From Diogma glabrata (lineage: Eukaryota; Arthropoda; Insecta; Diptera; Cylindrotomidae): DNA of 64,000 bases. Under the pieces are notes generated by a model. It was not told the DNA's origin and ran no database searches. It saw nothing but the letters and a program-made list of their open reading frames with translations. Position 1 is the first letter of the stretch, and each line of letters starts with the position of its first letter. Location of the stretch: positions 664,837 through 728,836 of the forward strand of contig OY856187.1 in NCBI GenBank assembly GCA_963693315.1, written 5' to 3'. The translations under genes were made by a program, and so were the position numbers. This document shows, piece by piece, positions 26,833-37,119 of the stretch.

Positions 26833-28186
26833 TTTTTTTTTTAATCGTACGGTTTATTCAACATCAAAATACATTAAATTTTATTTTTCAGTCCATGTAA
26901 CCAATCAATAAATTGATCAGATAAACAAAAAGCCTCTTCAAAACATCCATTGAATTTAGTTAAGTTACATTCTTGAGATATGTGATTGACTGTCTGAAAT
27001 TCTTTACCACATTCACATGATGGACAATCAACCAGACCCCATTTATGTAATGTATAGTTTGATCTACCATAGCCGGTTCTTATACGATTTAATTTCACCC
27101 AATCATTTCTTTTTAGTTCAAAACCATTTAATTTCACATTAGGGTTTTGAACAAATGTACCATTTAATGGAAGGTTGTTGTTCCAAGACATCAGCCAGAA
27201 ATCTTCAGAGTTAAAATTTTGTGAAATAAGTTGTTTAGCAGTGATATACGGTGGTGTTCTACATAAACTTTGATCAGGAGCTTCCAAAAATAAATCAAAC
27301 AATAAAGAATTGTTAACTTCTGAACTTCTTTGAATGGTATTGAATAACATTTCTTTACGACGAATGTCTGGTGGTGGTATATTTGACAAAACAGGTAACC
27401 AATTCAAAGGTGTTGATTTTATAGCACCAGAAATTAATCTCATTGCACGATTCAGTTGAATATTGATTTTTGGTGTATGAGCACTGTTCATCCAGATTGA
27501 AGAACAATATTCAGCTGTAGAATATACTAATCCTAAAGCAGCAGTCCTTAAAACATTTGCGTTTGATCCCCAAGTTGTACCAGCAATTTGTTGTAACAAA
27601 TTATTTCTTGCAGTAACTTTTTTGGCTATTGCTTCTAAGTGATTTTTAAAAGTCCAAGAACGATCAAAAATTACACTTAGAATTTTTGGATTATGGTTAT
27701 GTAAAAGAACAACATTTTCAACTTTAACATATAACTCAGATTTTGCCATTTGATTGTTTAAGTGAAAAGCACTGACTTCAGTTTTACTGGAATTCGGTTT
27801 AAGACCCCATTTTTTAAAATAATTCCACATTTTATGTAAATCTTTTTCTATAACTTTTTCACCAAGTTGAAGATCTTTACATTGATAAGCTAAAGTAATA
27901 TCATCAGCATACTGAAATTTCTGGGAAGTGGTTTTTGGCATGTCATACATGTATAAGTTGAAAAGAATTGGAGCAAGTACTGAACCTTGAGCCAAACCAT
28001 TGCTTAAAGTTTTCCATTTGCTTTTAGTTTCTTGCATAAAAACCTGAAACTTTCTATTAGAAAGCATATCATTTAAAAGATTTATCAGTTTAAGACAAGG
28101 AATAATTGATGCAAATTTCAACAACAATCCATGACGACTAACTGTGTCATATGCTGATGTAAGATCAACTAGAAGATGATGTAAGA
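26833..28186 (-). mobile_element. 5'-truncated LINE with 12-bp target-site duplication
   Basis: The insertion is bounded by TCAGTAGGTCTT at 26821-26832 and again at 28187-28198, a perfect 12-bp duplication. The poly(A) tail shows as T at 26831-26842 on the 3' side and the 5' end is cut inside the RT domain. Both features are signatures of target-primed reverse transcription. This is the cleanest LINE insertion in the window. Confidence 0.88.
26874..28180 (-). CDS. LINE reverse transcriptase, C-terminal 430 residues
   Basis: The minus-strand frame opens at the truncation point with LVDLTSAYDTVSRHG (motif A, about 28165-28125) and continues without a stop to 26874. Further motifs: NGLAQGSVLAPILFNLYMYD (residues 43-62 counted from the LLLKF at 28127), catalytic YADD (73-76), LGLVYSTAEYCSSIW, and a C-terminal CPSC..C...H...C zinc-like motif in WGLVDCPSCECGKEF near residue 380. 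Members of this group are LINE polymerases acting at the target DNA. The exact clade is uncertain (I-, Daphne- or RTEX-like); AQGSV in place of PQGSV is typical of some of them. The frame has no start codon of its own. Confidence 0.9.
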
Positions 28187-28239
28187 TCAGTAGGTCTTAA
28201 AATGGCGATATATGAAATCATATCAAATACAACAACAAA

Positions 28240-28462
28240 CACTGAAAAAAATAATTTAGCATATTCTACAAAACGGATTCAACCAAATTTATTTTGTACA
28301 ATCTACTAAAATTTAGTACAATCGATCACACGTTTTTAACGTTTGACAATGCTTTCTCAAACATTCAAATTGTATAGTCAATCTTAGTAAATCTTAGTTG
28401 ACGCTACAAAATAAACTTGGTTGAATCCGTTTTGTAGAAAATACCAAGTTATTTTTTCAGTG
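28240..28462. mobile_element. 223-bp MITE with CACTGAAAAAAAT termini
   Basis: Inverted terminal repeats of about 55 bp: from 28240 CACTGAAAAAAATAATTTAG and on through ACAAAACGGATTCAACCAA, against its reverse complement ending 28462. No open frame. The right flank is TA but the left is AA, so the target duplication is unclear. The terminus equals that of the 13538-18858 element, suggesting mobilisation by the same type of transposase. Confidence 0.8.
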
Positions 28463-28939
28463 TAGCATATCGATCAGTTAAAACATCAGCATTTATTTGA
28501 AAGACATCCTTGTAAAAGACACCCTAAAAGCTAATTAGTTCTTTATCACGTCAACTGAAACGTTTTACCAAAGATTCGCCAAAAACACTGCATGACTGTA
28601 GGTGGTTGTTCTGATATCCTTAAAAAATAGAAAAAGCTATTTAACCGGAAGTGACAAACCGTAAATTGCAAAATTACTATAAGCAGTACAAAAACCTTAT
28701 GATCCAAGTTTAAACAAAATTAAAAGTCAGGAATTGAATGTTATTCTAGTTTCAAATTTTGAAAATAACTTAGATATGCCATATTCAAGTAAACCCGAAT
28801 GCGTTCGCAGCTCATTTGCATACAAAATTTTCATCAAGATCTCATTCGTTTACGTAACGATTAACCAAAATAAGACCTATACTTAATTAGTATTTTTTTA
28901 GAAAGCTCGATAAATAAGATCTATCAAATTTATTATAAA
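28463..28939. other. AT-rich spacer
   Basis: No recognisable gene, repeat or structure in this 477-bp stretch before the Helitron terminus. Confidence 0.5.
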
Positions 28940-30130
28940 CTAGCTGAACCCGGCCACGCGTTGCAGTGGCTCAGTCTGGTTGAATGAAAAAACGAATAAA
29001 AGAGTGCGCACACGTTTCGAATATGTTTAATTTTACGATGCTTCTGGGTAAACAATATTTGTTGTTGTTCCATTGATAAAGAGATTGTATTTACATAGAT
29101 ATATATAGTTAGGGGCTATCCAGCTTGACGCCTCAAGAACACGCCACATAAAAATGTTCATGTGAGAAGCAATATGTTCTAGAACTGAAGCGCACACCTA
29201 ATGATTGAACCTGAACTTTGTTGATGGTAATTGCAAATGCCAATGGAATTGAGAATTGGAAGATTTTTAAATTGAAACAGCATATCATCCGTATAGTATT
29301 CACACTAAGGACGCCATTCTACATTGATCGAAGCAGCAGAAGCAGATCAATTCGGCTGTGGCATTCATAATTGATTGAGAACTAAGTTTTCGATTACAAA
29401 GAGTAAGGACAGTAAGCACGTTTAATCATTATTAACGCTTCGTTGTACATTTTTTGTGAAAAACTTTCCATATTCGACAAGAAATATCTTCAACCATGTG
29501 CGATTTATATTTTTCCCATAATTTGTTGAAGATGAAGGAGAGTAAGCGGTCAGCATGATTGCAAACAAAGCCTTAACTTGGTTTGGAGGTGACATGTTGT
29601 CCGTGTAATTAATGCATACATCGGTGGTTCTAAAATAAATTCAGAGTTTAACATGCACTGAAAAAAGTAATTTGTGTCCCCGTTGACAATTTTCAATTGC
29701 TGGAAAGCACGTTTGGGATGGCATACAGTCTGCCTTTAGTAGGTTTTTTAATATGGCAGATTGTTCGTCGACTTGCTCTTATTCTTTACCTCGTACAAAT
29801 AATATTTTATTTGGATTTCATATTTGGTACGTTTAGGTTCTTCCGAATATAGCAGTGTTTTCGTGAACGCGTAATTTTGACATATCGCAAAGAAAGCGGT
29901 TAAAGTTCAAAAATAGCTGGACCTCGTTCATGTCTAGGAAAAGAAAGAAATTGAATCACAGCTTCATTGCTAGTTATGTATTGTGGCACACTAAAAACTG
30001 AAATGATTCTACCGTTATTAACGTACATAATAATAAACGTATTTGACTGATTTAACGGAGATACAGTATTCCACGGTAATGTGCCCTATGTATGTTCCTG
30101 ATTGCAAGTTCGAATATGGCACAAACACCG
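28940..30130 (-). pseudogene. Helitron remnant: 3' terminus, helicase and Rep-region pieces
   Basis: The minus strand ends in CTAG at 28943-28940 followed by T. Immediately before it is a hairpin GCCAC-TGCAACGC-GTGGC, with about 10 bases to the CTAG, which is the standard Helitron 3' structure. Minus-strand frames, broken by stops, show IPLAFAITINKVQ and CFSHEHFYVACS (about 29260-29150), the last motifs of the PIF1-like helicase. Upstream come NQVKALFAIMLTAYSPSSS and the LWEKYKSHMVEDI region (about 29590-29480), and farther upstream ISVKSVKYVY (about 30040), from the Helitron-like N-terminal region after Rep. Large parts between are missing. The family moves by rolling-circle replication with this RepHel protein; this copy is dead. 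Confidence 0.85.
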
Positions 30131-31480
30131 GTTGTTATCTATTTCGATGTTCCGGTTTCGCGTATCTACGGTGGTTAATTTACTGCCATCTGCTGCCGAT
30201 CTTATTTTGTATAAAGGATATTTATGATATATGTGTTATTATGGTTTTCCATATTATTCACTGTTTGTGTGCTTTTGTCACTTTTGAATTAAAATGCAAT
30301 ATTTAAAAATATACTTTTTACTGTTTATTTTTAATTTTATTTTATTAATAATAATATAAACTGCCTTATTGTAACAATTTGGATTTTATTTTTTATTTTA
30401 TTTTTTATTTCATAGAATATCGATTTTGACTTACGTCATCCTCAGTTCTTAAATTATTATTACAATTTTGCTTAAACTATTACTTTGTGACGAAGGATAT
30501 TTTGGGACACACCACTTTTGTGTCAAACATTTATTTTTACTTTCCTTCGTCCTAAGTTCCGAATTCCAGATTTACTGAAACATTTATTTTGATGCATTAT
30601 GACATTATATTCACTCTCAGAATCTTTTCCATGTTTTAATTGTGCAAATATTGCAAATTTACCTAAATTTAAATTTAAACGGTTCCCATGTTACGTTTTT
30701 GTAAATATTGCAAAAACATAACATAACATTCTGGATTAAAATAAATTTTAATCAAATTACGGTTTTCTTTTGTTTTTCTATTAACTTTTCTCTGTCTAAG
30801 ATCCAGTCGTCTGAAATTAGATCTATTTTTTTATGTAAATCTTGGAATTCAACGTTTTTGTCCACGAATAACTTTTAAACCGTGGGATTTTGTTTTTCTT
30901 TCTTTTTTGAGATCAAAAAAAACAAACGAAGGTCTAGACAGTCGGATAATAAACTCCTGACCAGTATGGTCAGGAGGTTTTGCACTTGATTAAAATCGTG
31001 GAACCAAAAAAAATTCTTTTGGTTAAAGTTATTACTTTTCATATAGTGTAAAGAAAATAATTAAATTATACGAAATTATCTTAAATTCTTAAAATAATAA
31101 TATAAAAAAAGATAATTGTGCTGAATGGTTTTTATTATATTAAATTCCATGGTTTAAGTTGTTCCAAGTTAAATAGTTGTAATAACAAGTGTAAAAATGA
31201 TTTATCTTTGAATAGTAATCATATGTGTAACAGACATCATAATAATACAAATGATAGTGTTTAAGTGTGGACAGAGATTCCAAAAAAATATAGAATTAAC
31301 ATCTCGTTTAAAAATGTTTTTAGAACAATATATATAGTAACCGTAGCGTTTAGCAGTAATTTTAAATTTTGTCTTTTTAAATATTTTCTAATATTTTTTT
31401 TATGAAAATTAAAATTCATAAAATTCTTAAATAAAGAATATTATCTTATTAACCTCGAATATTATCATTTTCCTGTACGA
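30131..31480. other. AT-rich stretch, perhaps 5' region of the CR1-like LINE
   Basis: No convincing gene; an 87-codon frame at 30043-30306 overlaps Helitron debris and looks fortuitous. A strong hairpin lies at 30954-30976 (10-bp stem CTCCTGACCA, loop GTA). The LINE 5' boundary cannot be placed from one copy. Confidence 0.4.
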
Positions 31481-32613
31481 ATGGCGGGAAGTGATGAAGG
31501 TGAAAATCTCCTATGCGGAAATTGTAACAAAGAAGTTAAAAGTATCCAAAAAGCCCTACAATGCGATGGTTTTTGTGATAAATGGTTTCACGTTGCATGC
31601 TATGGTATGGATGATAAAAAGTATAAGAAATTAAAAGAAATAGATGAGGATTGTGTGTTGTGGTTATGTGAAACTGATAAAGAAATTTTCCGGAATATGG
31701 TAAAAAATAAATTCATCAATTCGCTAGATAATAAGCTAGTCAAAAAGCTAAGTCACAAAATAAATGAGATACAAAACTCAATAACCAATATACAAATTGA
31801 AGTGACACAAAAAAATCATAACCCAAATAATATAAATCGAAAATCATCGTATGCTGAAATCCTATTGAACGAAAAGCCTGATGATAAAACAACAACTTCA
31901 CTGCGTGTGATTGTTAAACCTAAAATATTACAATCCAGTGATGCAACAAAAATAGCTGTTAAAAACAAAATAAATCCAACTCGATTAAAAATCCCTATAA
32001 CTTCTGTTAGAAAAATAAAAGACGGAGGAATCATTATAAAAACAGCAAATGATCAATGTAGCAGAAAACTGGAACAAGTATCGAAGGAACAACTAGGTAC
32101 TGACTACACTATCGCACTAACTACTAAGAAAAAACCAACCATCATTATCAAAGGATTAGATACAGAATATGACGATCAACAACTAAAGGATGAGCTAGTC
32201 AGCCTGAACTCATTCATTGACAATACAGTCGACATCAAAATAGTTCACAAAAAAAAAGTTAAGGATAAATGGCTGTTAATCGTAGAAGTAAATGGACCTA
32301 CATACAACAAACTGGTGGAGAGGTACGTCAACATAGGCTGGGAATCACACTATATAAAAGAATTAACATTAGGCGATGTTATAAGTGCCAACTTTACAAC
32401 CATAAAATGGGTGAGTGTAATAAGGATGTGTTTTGTGGAAAATGTTCAGGAAATCATTCTACTTTAGATTGCCAGAGTGAATTGTCAAAGTGCATAAATT
32501 GCGTCAGAAGCTCGAGACCTTTGACGATGCACGCTGCATCTGATGTAAACTGTCCTACATATAAAAAATCTCTTCGAACACTAAAAGAAAGAATATCTTA
32601 TAATGAAGTATAA
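31481..32613 (+). pseudogene. CR1-like LINE ORF1: PHD finger and zinc knuckles
   Basis: The first protein of the LINE, about 375 residues with one frameshift near 32360. The start ATG at 31481 is followed by a PHD finger: C12, C15, C28, C32, H37, C40, C63, but the eighth ligand position (66) is Asp. A middle charged region (100-140) and a region around PTIIIKGLDTEY (about 220-230), resembling the start of an RRM-like fold, follow. After the shift the second frame gives zinc knuckles CYKCQLYNHKMGEC (CX2CX4HX4C) and CGKCSGNHSTLDC. Such proteins bind the LINE RNA. PHD-bearing ORF1 is known in CR1/L2-related LINEs. It lies 337 bp before ORF2, as expected of a bicistronic element. Confidence 0.85.
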
Positions 32614-32950
32614 CGCAAAATATAATAATCTTTTTTTTGTCCCGTTTCGAAATATCAAAAGCTCTTACTTATTCTTATTTATACTGCTTATATTCTATAC
32701 CTGTCTTATTTGAACCAAATTGCATTAAAATTTCAATTTCATTCCAACTCACTATTTCAAAGCCACTTATTGGTTCTGATAACTACTTCATTTATTATGG
32801 GTCATATTCCATATTCTCTGTAACTAATGTATTCAAATCATGTGTGTCCTTGCAAAAACAAATTTATATATTCATTGCCTTGAACATTGCCTGTAAAAAA
32901 GAAATCATCGGTAAAATATTTATAGAAAATAATAAAAATCCCATTTTTTC
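32614..32950. other. Spacer between the two LINE genes
   Basis: 337 bp between ORF1 and ORF2. A 106-codon plus-strand frame crosses it (32637-32957), but it matches nothing I know and overlaps the ORF2 start, so I treat it as chance. Confidence 0.5.
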
Positions 32951-35794
32951 ATGCTAGCGAACAAAAAATCAAACAAAAATAAGAACCTTCACATCATATA
33001 TGCTAATGTACGTAGTATACGAGACAAAATGGATGAATTGGAGCTACTTGTTATTAGTAAACTGTATCCAGATTTAGTAATTCTAAACGAAACATGGCTA
33101 TATAACGAGGAGATAAATTACTACAACGTCAATGGCTACGAAGCCGTTCATAATTGTAGACAAAACGGTAGAGGAGGGGGCACTGCAATACTCATAAAAA
33201 ATGGTTCTCGGTTAAAGTAAATAACCCCAAACATAACTCAATAATTATAGAACTTGCAGGACATAACTCTAAAATAAAAATCTTTACTATGTATAAGGCA
33301 CCAGATGAAAACGTTAACGATTACATAGAATACCTAGAACATATGACAGATAAACATAAAAATTTAATATTTATTGGAGACGTTAACATTGACCTACTAA
33401 AAAATGATAGCAAATCCAATAATTATTTAAACACATTAAATTCAAATAACATAACATTACTTAACACCATAAATAAAAATCATTGCACAAGAATTGCTAA
33501 AGTAACACGTAACAACCAAATACATGTGACAAAAACTATCATAGATCATGCATGGTGTAATATACAACCATCAAAATTTAGTTATGAATTAATCCTACAT
33601 CAAAACCCAAAATTTGACCATAAAATACTACAGCTATATTATAACAGTTGTGATACTATAAAAAAACCACTCACAAATCACAAAATTCCGATATTTAATA
33701 AAATGTTATTTATTACAAAAATGACTGATTACCTTAATAATGAAATTTGTACTGACATCCACGCACTTGCACAAAAAATCTCCCTCACTATTACTGAATG
33801 CACTACCTATAAAAATATTAGAGCTAGGGAATCCAATAAATGGATTACAATTGAAATATTAGAGGAAATAAAAACACGAAATAAACTGTATAAAACAATA
33901 AAAAAATTAGAAAAACTTGATCCCACGCACTTAAATTATATTATAATAAAAAAACAATTTGAGGACAAACAAATTTATATTGAACAACTAATACAAATAG
34001 CCAAAGAAAATTATTTTAATAAAAAAGCTATTGCAGCAGGTCATGACGGTCGAAAAATCTTCAAAATTATCAATGAATTGATATATAATAAAGACACGAG
34101 TAAGAAAAAAGATAAAAAAATTAATATATTAACAGTTGACAATAACATAATCACTGACGAGATGAACATTGCAAAAAGCCTAAACAAACATTTTGCAACA
34201 ATAGGAAAAAAATTAGCGAAAAAAATCCCGCATTCAACTAGAAATACTGTTAATAACCCCACTAAACAATCAATATTCCTAGACCCAGTAACTGACACAG
34301 AAATTAGAATAATAATAAAAAAACTGAAATCCAATTCAGCACCAAGTAGCGATGGAATAATGGCTGAACACCTTAAATGTATTGCTAACCTAATATCCCC
34401 CTTGTTATCTAAATTTATAAATGACTGCTTTTCAACAGGCCAATTTCCGGACTTTATGAAAGAATCCATTATAATCCCAATTCACAAGGGCGGTCCAAGT
34501 GATGATCCTTCGAACTATAGGCCTATATCCCTATTAAGTACTATGGAAAAAGTATATGAAAAAGCTATCAATATCAGAATAAAAAAATTTATTGAGAATA
34601 ATGGAGGCTTCGATGTAAATCAATTTGGATTCCAACAACAAAGCAACACCGAATCAGCAATAACTGAAAGCATGAGAGTTATTAATAACTTTCTTGATGA
34701 AGGATACTATGTTGGTACTGTCTTTGTTGATCTACAGAAAGCCTTCGATACTGTAGACCATAACATCCTTTCAGAATCCCTTAGAGAACTTGGCATCAGA
34801 GGTATTGCTAATAAATTACTAGAAAGCTATCTATCCAACCGAATATGTCGTACAAAGTTAGGAACTATCTTCAGTGAACCTGACATAATAGATATAGGAG
34901 TACCACAAGGATCAGTCCTTGGTCCAACTTTATATTTACTTTATATAAACAGCATTAACAGAGCCAAACTTAAGGGTATATACGTTATCTTTGCTGACGA
35001 TACCCTCCTAATTTATAAAAGCAAACAAGCAATACACCTTGAACAAACTATTAATACAGACCTAAAAAAATACAATGACTGGCTATCTGAAAATAAATTA
35101 TCCATTAATAAAACTAAAACGAAATATATGATATTTATGCAACGAGGAATGCCCTCGATTGACTTAAATATACATATAGACAACATAAGTTTAGAAAGAG
35201 TAAAGCTATATAAATACTTGGGTATGATAATCGACGAAAACTTGAACTGGGTACCACATACAGATCAGATGATAAAAAAGATAAACTCCTTATTAGGCGC
35301 ATTAAAACGAAGACGGTATAAAAGTAAAAAATTCTCAAACATCATCTATCACTCATACATCCTTTCAAAAATAACGTACAATATAACTTCTTGGTCCCAT
35401 TGCACTAAATATGTACTAAGAAAAGTTGAAAAAGTACTACGAAGAGCATTGAAGAATCTATATGGACTTCAATGGAGAACTAGAACGGCTGAACTTTACA
35501 AACTTACTAATAAATTTAATATTCAAGGTAATAAATAAAAAACTAAAAAATAATATAACACTGTACACAGGTTCAAATATACATGCTTATAATACGAGAT
35601 ACAGAAATAGATATAGAGTCAATAGAGCTAGAACAGAAAGAAATAAATGTAACCTACTAAACCGTGCAATTAAAACTTTTAATAAACTACCTCCAGATAT
35701 AAAATCAATTACCAATTACAAACTCTTTTGTGCTAAACTAAAAAATTTTGTCCGTAATTCGATCGACGCGAATCTAGACATAAGTCATATGTAG
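32951..35794 (+). pseudogene. CR1-like LINE ORF2: endonuclease and reverse transcriptase
   Basis: Three reading-frame segments form one gene. Segment 1 (32951-33220) has the endonuclease start NLHIIYANVRSIRDKMDEL and DLVILNETWL. After a shift near 33210, segment 2 (to 35538) has the rest of the endonuclease (FIGDVNIDLL, TIIDHAW) and the RT: NSAPSSDGI, NYRPISLLSTMEKVYEK, VDLQKAFDTVDHNIL (motif A), GVPQGSVLGPTLYLLYIN, catalytic FADD about 568 residues after 33289, and LYKYLGMIIDENLNW. After a deletion/shift near 35520, segment 3 (to 35794) carries NTRYRNRYR and FNKLPPDIKSI, the usual C-terminus of CR1/Jockey-type ORF2. The catalytic residues are intact but two breaks inactivate it. Some could be homopolymer sequencing errors, since the rest is undamaged. 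Confidence 0.9.
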
Positions 35795-35846
35795 TACTCG
35801 GAAGAAAACCATTCACTTCCTTTTACTCTAACCCATTTAAATCAAA

Positions 35847-36013
35847 CAAATTAATTTATATAATCGTTATTTATAATTTATTATTACAACAAATTAATTT
35901 ATATAATTGTAACAATAATTGTATTTATAACATCAAATTTAAATCAAACAAATTAATTTATATAATTGTTATTTATAATTTATTATTACAACAAATTAAT
36001 TTATATAATTGTT

Positions 36014-36050
<37 letters not shown>

Positions 36051-36220
36051 AAAAAAAAATAAAAAAATAAAAAAAAAAAAAAAAAAAAGAGCTCTTATAC
36101 CGACGATGGTCGTTGAGCTCTTTAATTAACTGAAACTATTATTTTATGAATATTAATTAACTGTCTATGTAAAGGAGTAATAATAAAATAATAATAAAAT
36201 TAAAAAAAAAAAAAAAAAAA
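35847..36220 (+). repeat. LINE 3' region: AT repeats, two poly(A) tracts, hairpin
   Basis: After the ORF2 stop, CAAATTAATTTATATAAT recurs at about 35848, 35890, 35950 and 35992, making a 102-bp higher-order repeat. A first A-rich tract runs 36020-36088. It is followed by a hairpin-forming block 36089-36120 (GAGCTC at both ends, inner stem CGAC-GATG-GTCG), unique sequence, and a second poly(A) at 36202-36221. The second tract probably marks the true LINE end. Confidence 0.6.
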
Positions 36221-37117
36221 ATTTGATTTTATATAATACATTTATAAAAATAAAAAGAAAGTGTTAAAGGAAAAAATAATTTTGGTTCACTGTTTTTATT
36301 TATATTTGTTTGGTTCATATACAATGTGCATTATGTGTACAACCATGGTATTGCTGCAGCTGGATTTAATAAAACAATGTACGAAATAAAATAAATATCC
36401 AAATGACGTCGGATGGCAGTCGTCATATCAGGAGGTGAACATGTAAGTGAAAATATCCACGCCAAGTATAAAGTTTCAATTTTTGATGTTGTTATAATTT
36501 TTGCAATATATTTAGAATTATTAGAATTTTGGAAAAGAATTGAAATTTTGAATTTTTTTTTGAATTTTTGGAATATTATTAGAATTTAGAAAAGGTTTAA
36601 ATTTTTGATTCTGTTCCAACTTTTGGAATGTTTTTGGGAGTTTTGAAAGAAATTTCAATTTTTTTTTTTATTATTATTTTGTTTTATATTTTGCAATATT
36701 TTTTTTTAGAATTTTTGAAAAAAAGTTTTAATCTTTGATTTTGTAATAATTTTTGGAATTTTGAAAAAAGTTTGATTTATTTAATTTTTACAATAGTTTT
36801 TGGGAGTTTTGAAAGAAATTTCAATTTATTTTTATTATTTTGTTTTATATTTTGCAATATTTTTTTTAGAATTTTTGACAAAAGTTTTAATCTTTGATTT
36901 TGTAATAATTTTTGGAATATTTTTTTTGGAATTTTGAAAAAAGTTTGATTTATTTAATTTTTGCAATGGTTTTGGAATTTTGAAAGAAATATGAATTTGT
37001 GGTGTTGTAATATTTTCTCGAAACTCCAAATGGAGGTTTTGTTAGTAGTTTGCTGATTATATCATCTTTTCACTAAATTATATTATACCTCTCCGTCAGA
37101 GCTGCGAGAATGACGAC
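36221..37117. repeat. AT-rich stretch with family A degenerate repeats
   Basis: From about 36470 to 37023 the sequence consists of diverged units like those at 10600-11260 (TTTTTAGAATTTTTGAAAAA, TTTGATTTTGTAATAATTTT). They include a near-duplicate pair, about 36610-36780 and 36785-36960, and the array ends with the same TAATATTTTCTCGAAAC. 36221-36470 and 37024-37117 hold nothing recognisable. Confidence 0.65.
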
Positions 37118-37119
37118 TA

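Noticed and set aside
30043..30306. 87-codon plus-strand frame
   Set aside because: Antisense to Helitron Rep-region debris, which reads better on the other strand.
32637..32957. 106-codon frame between the two LINE genes
   Set aside because: No known match and it overlaps the ORF2 start; typical chance frame in AT-rich spacer.
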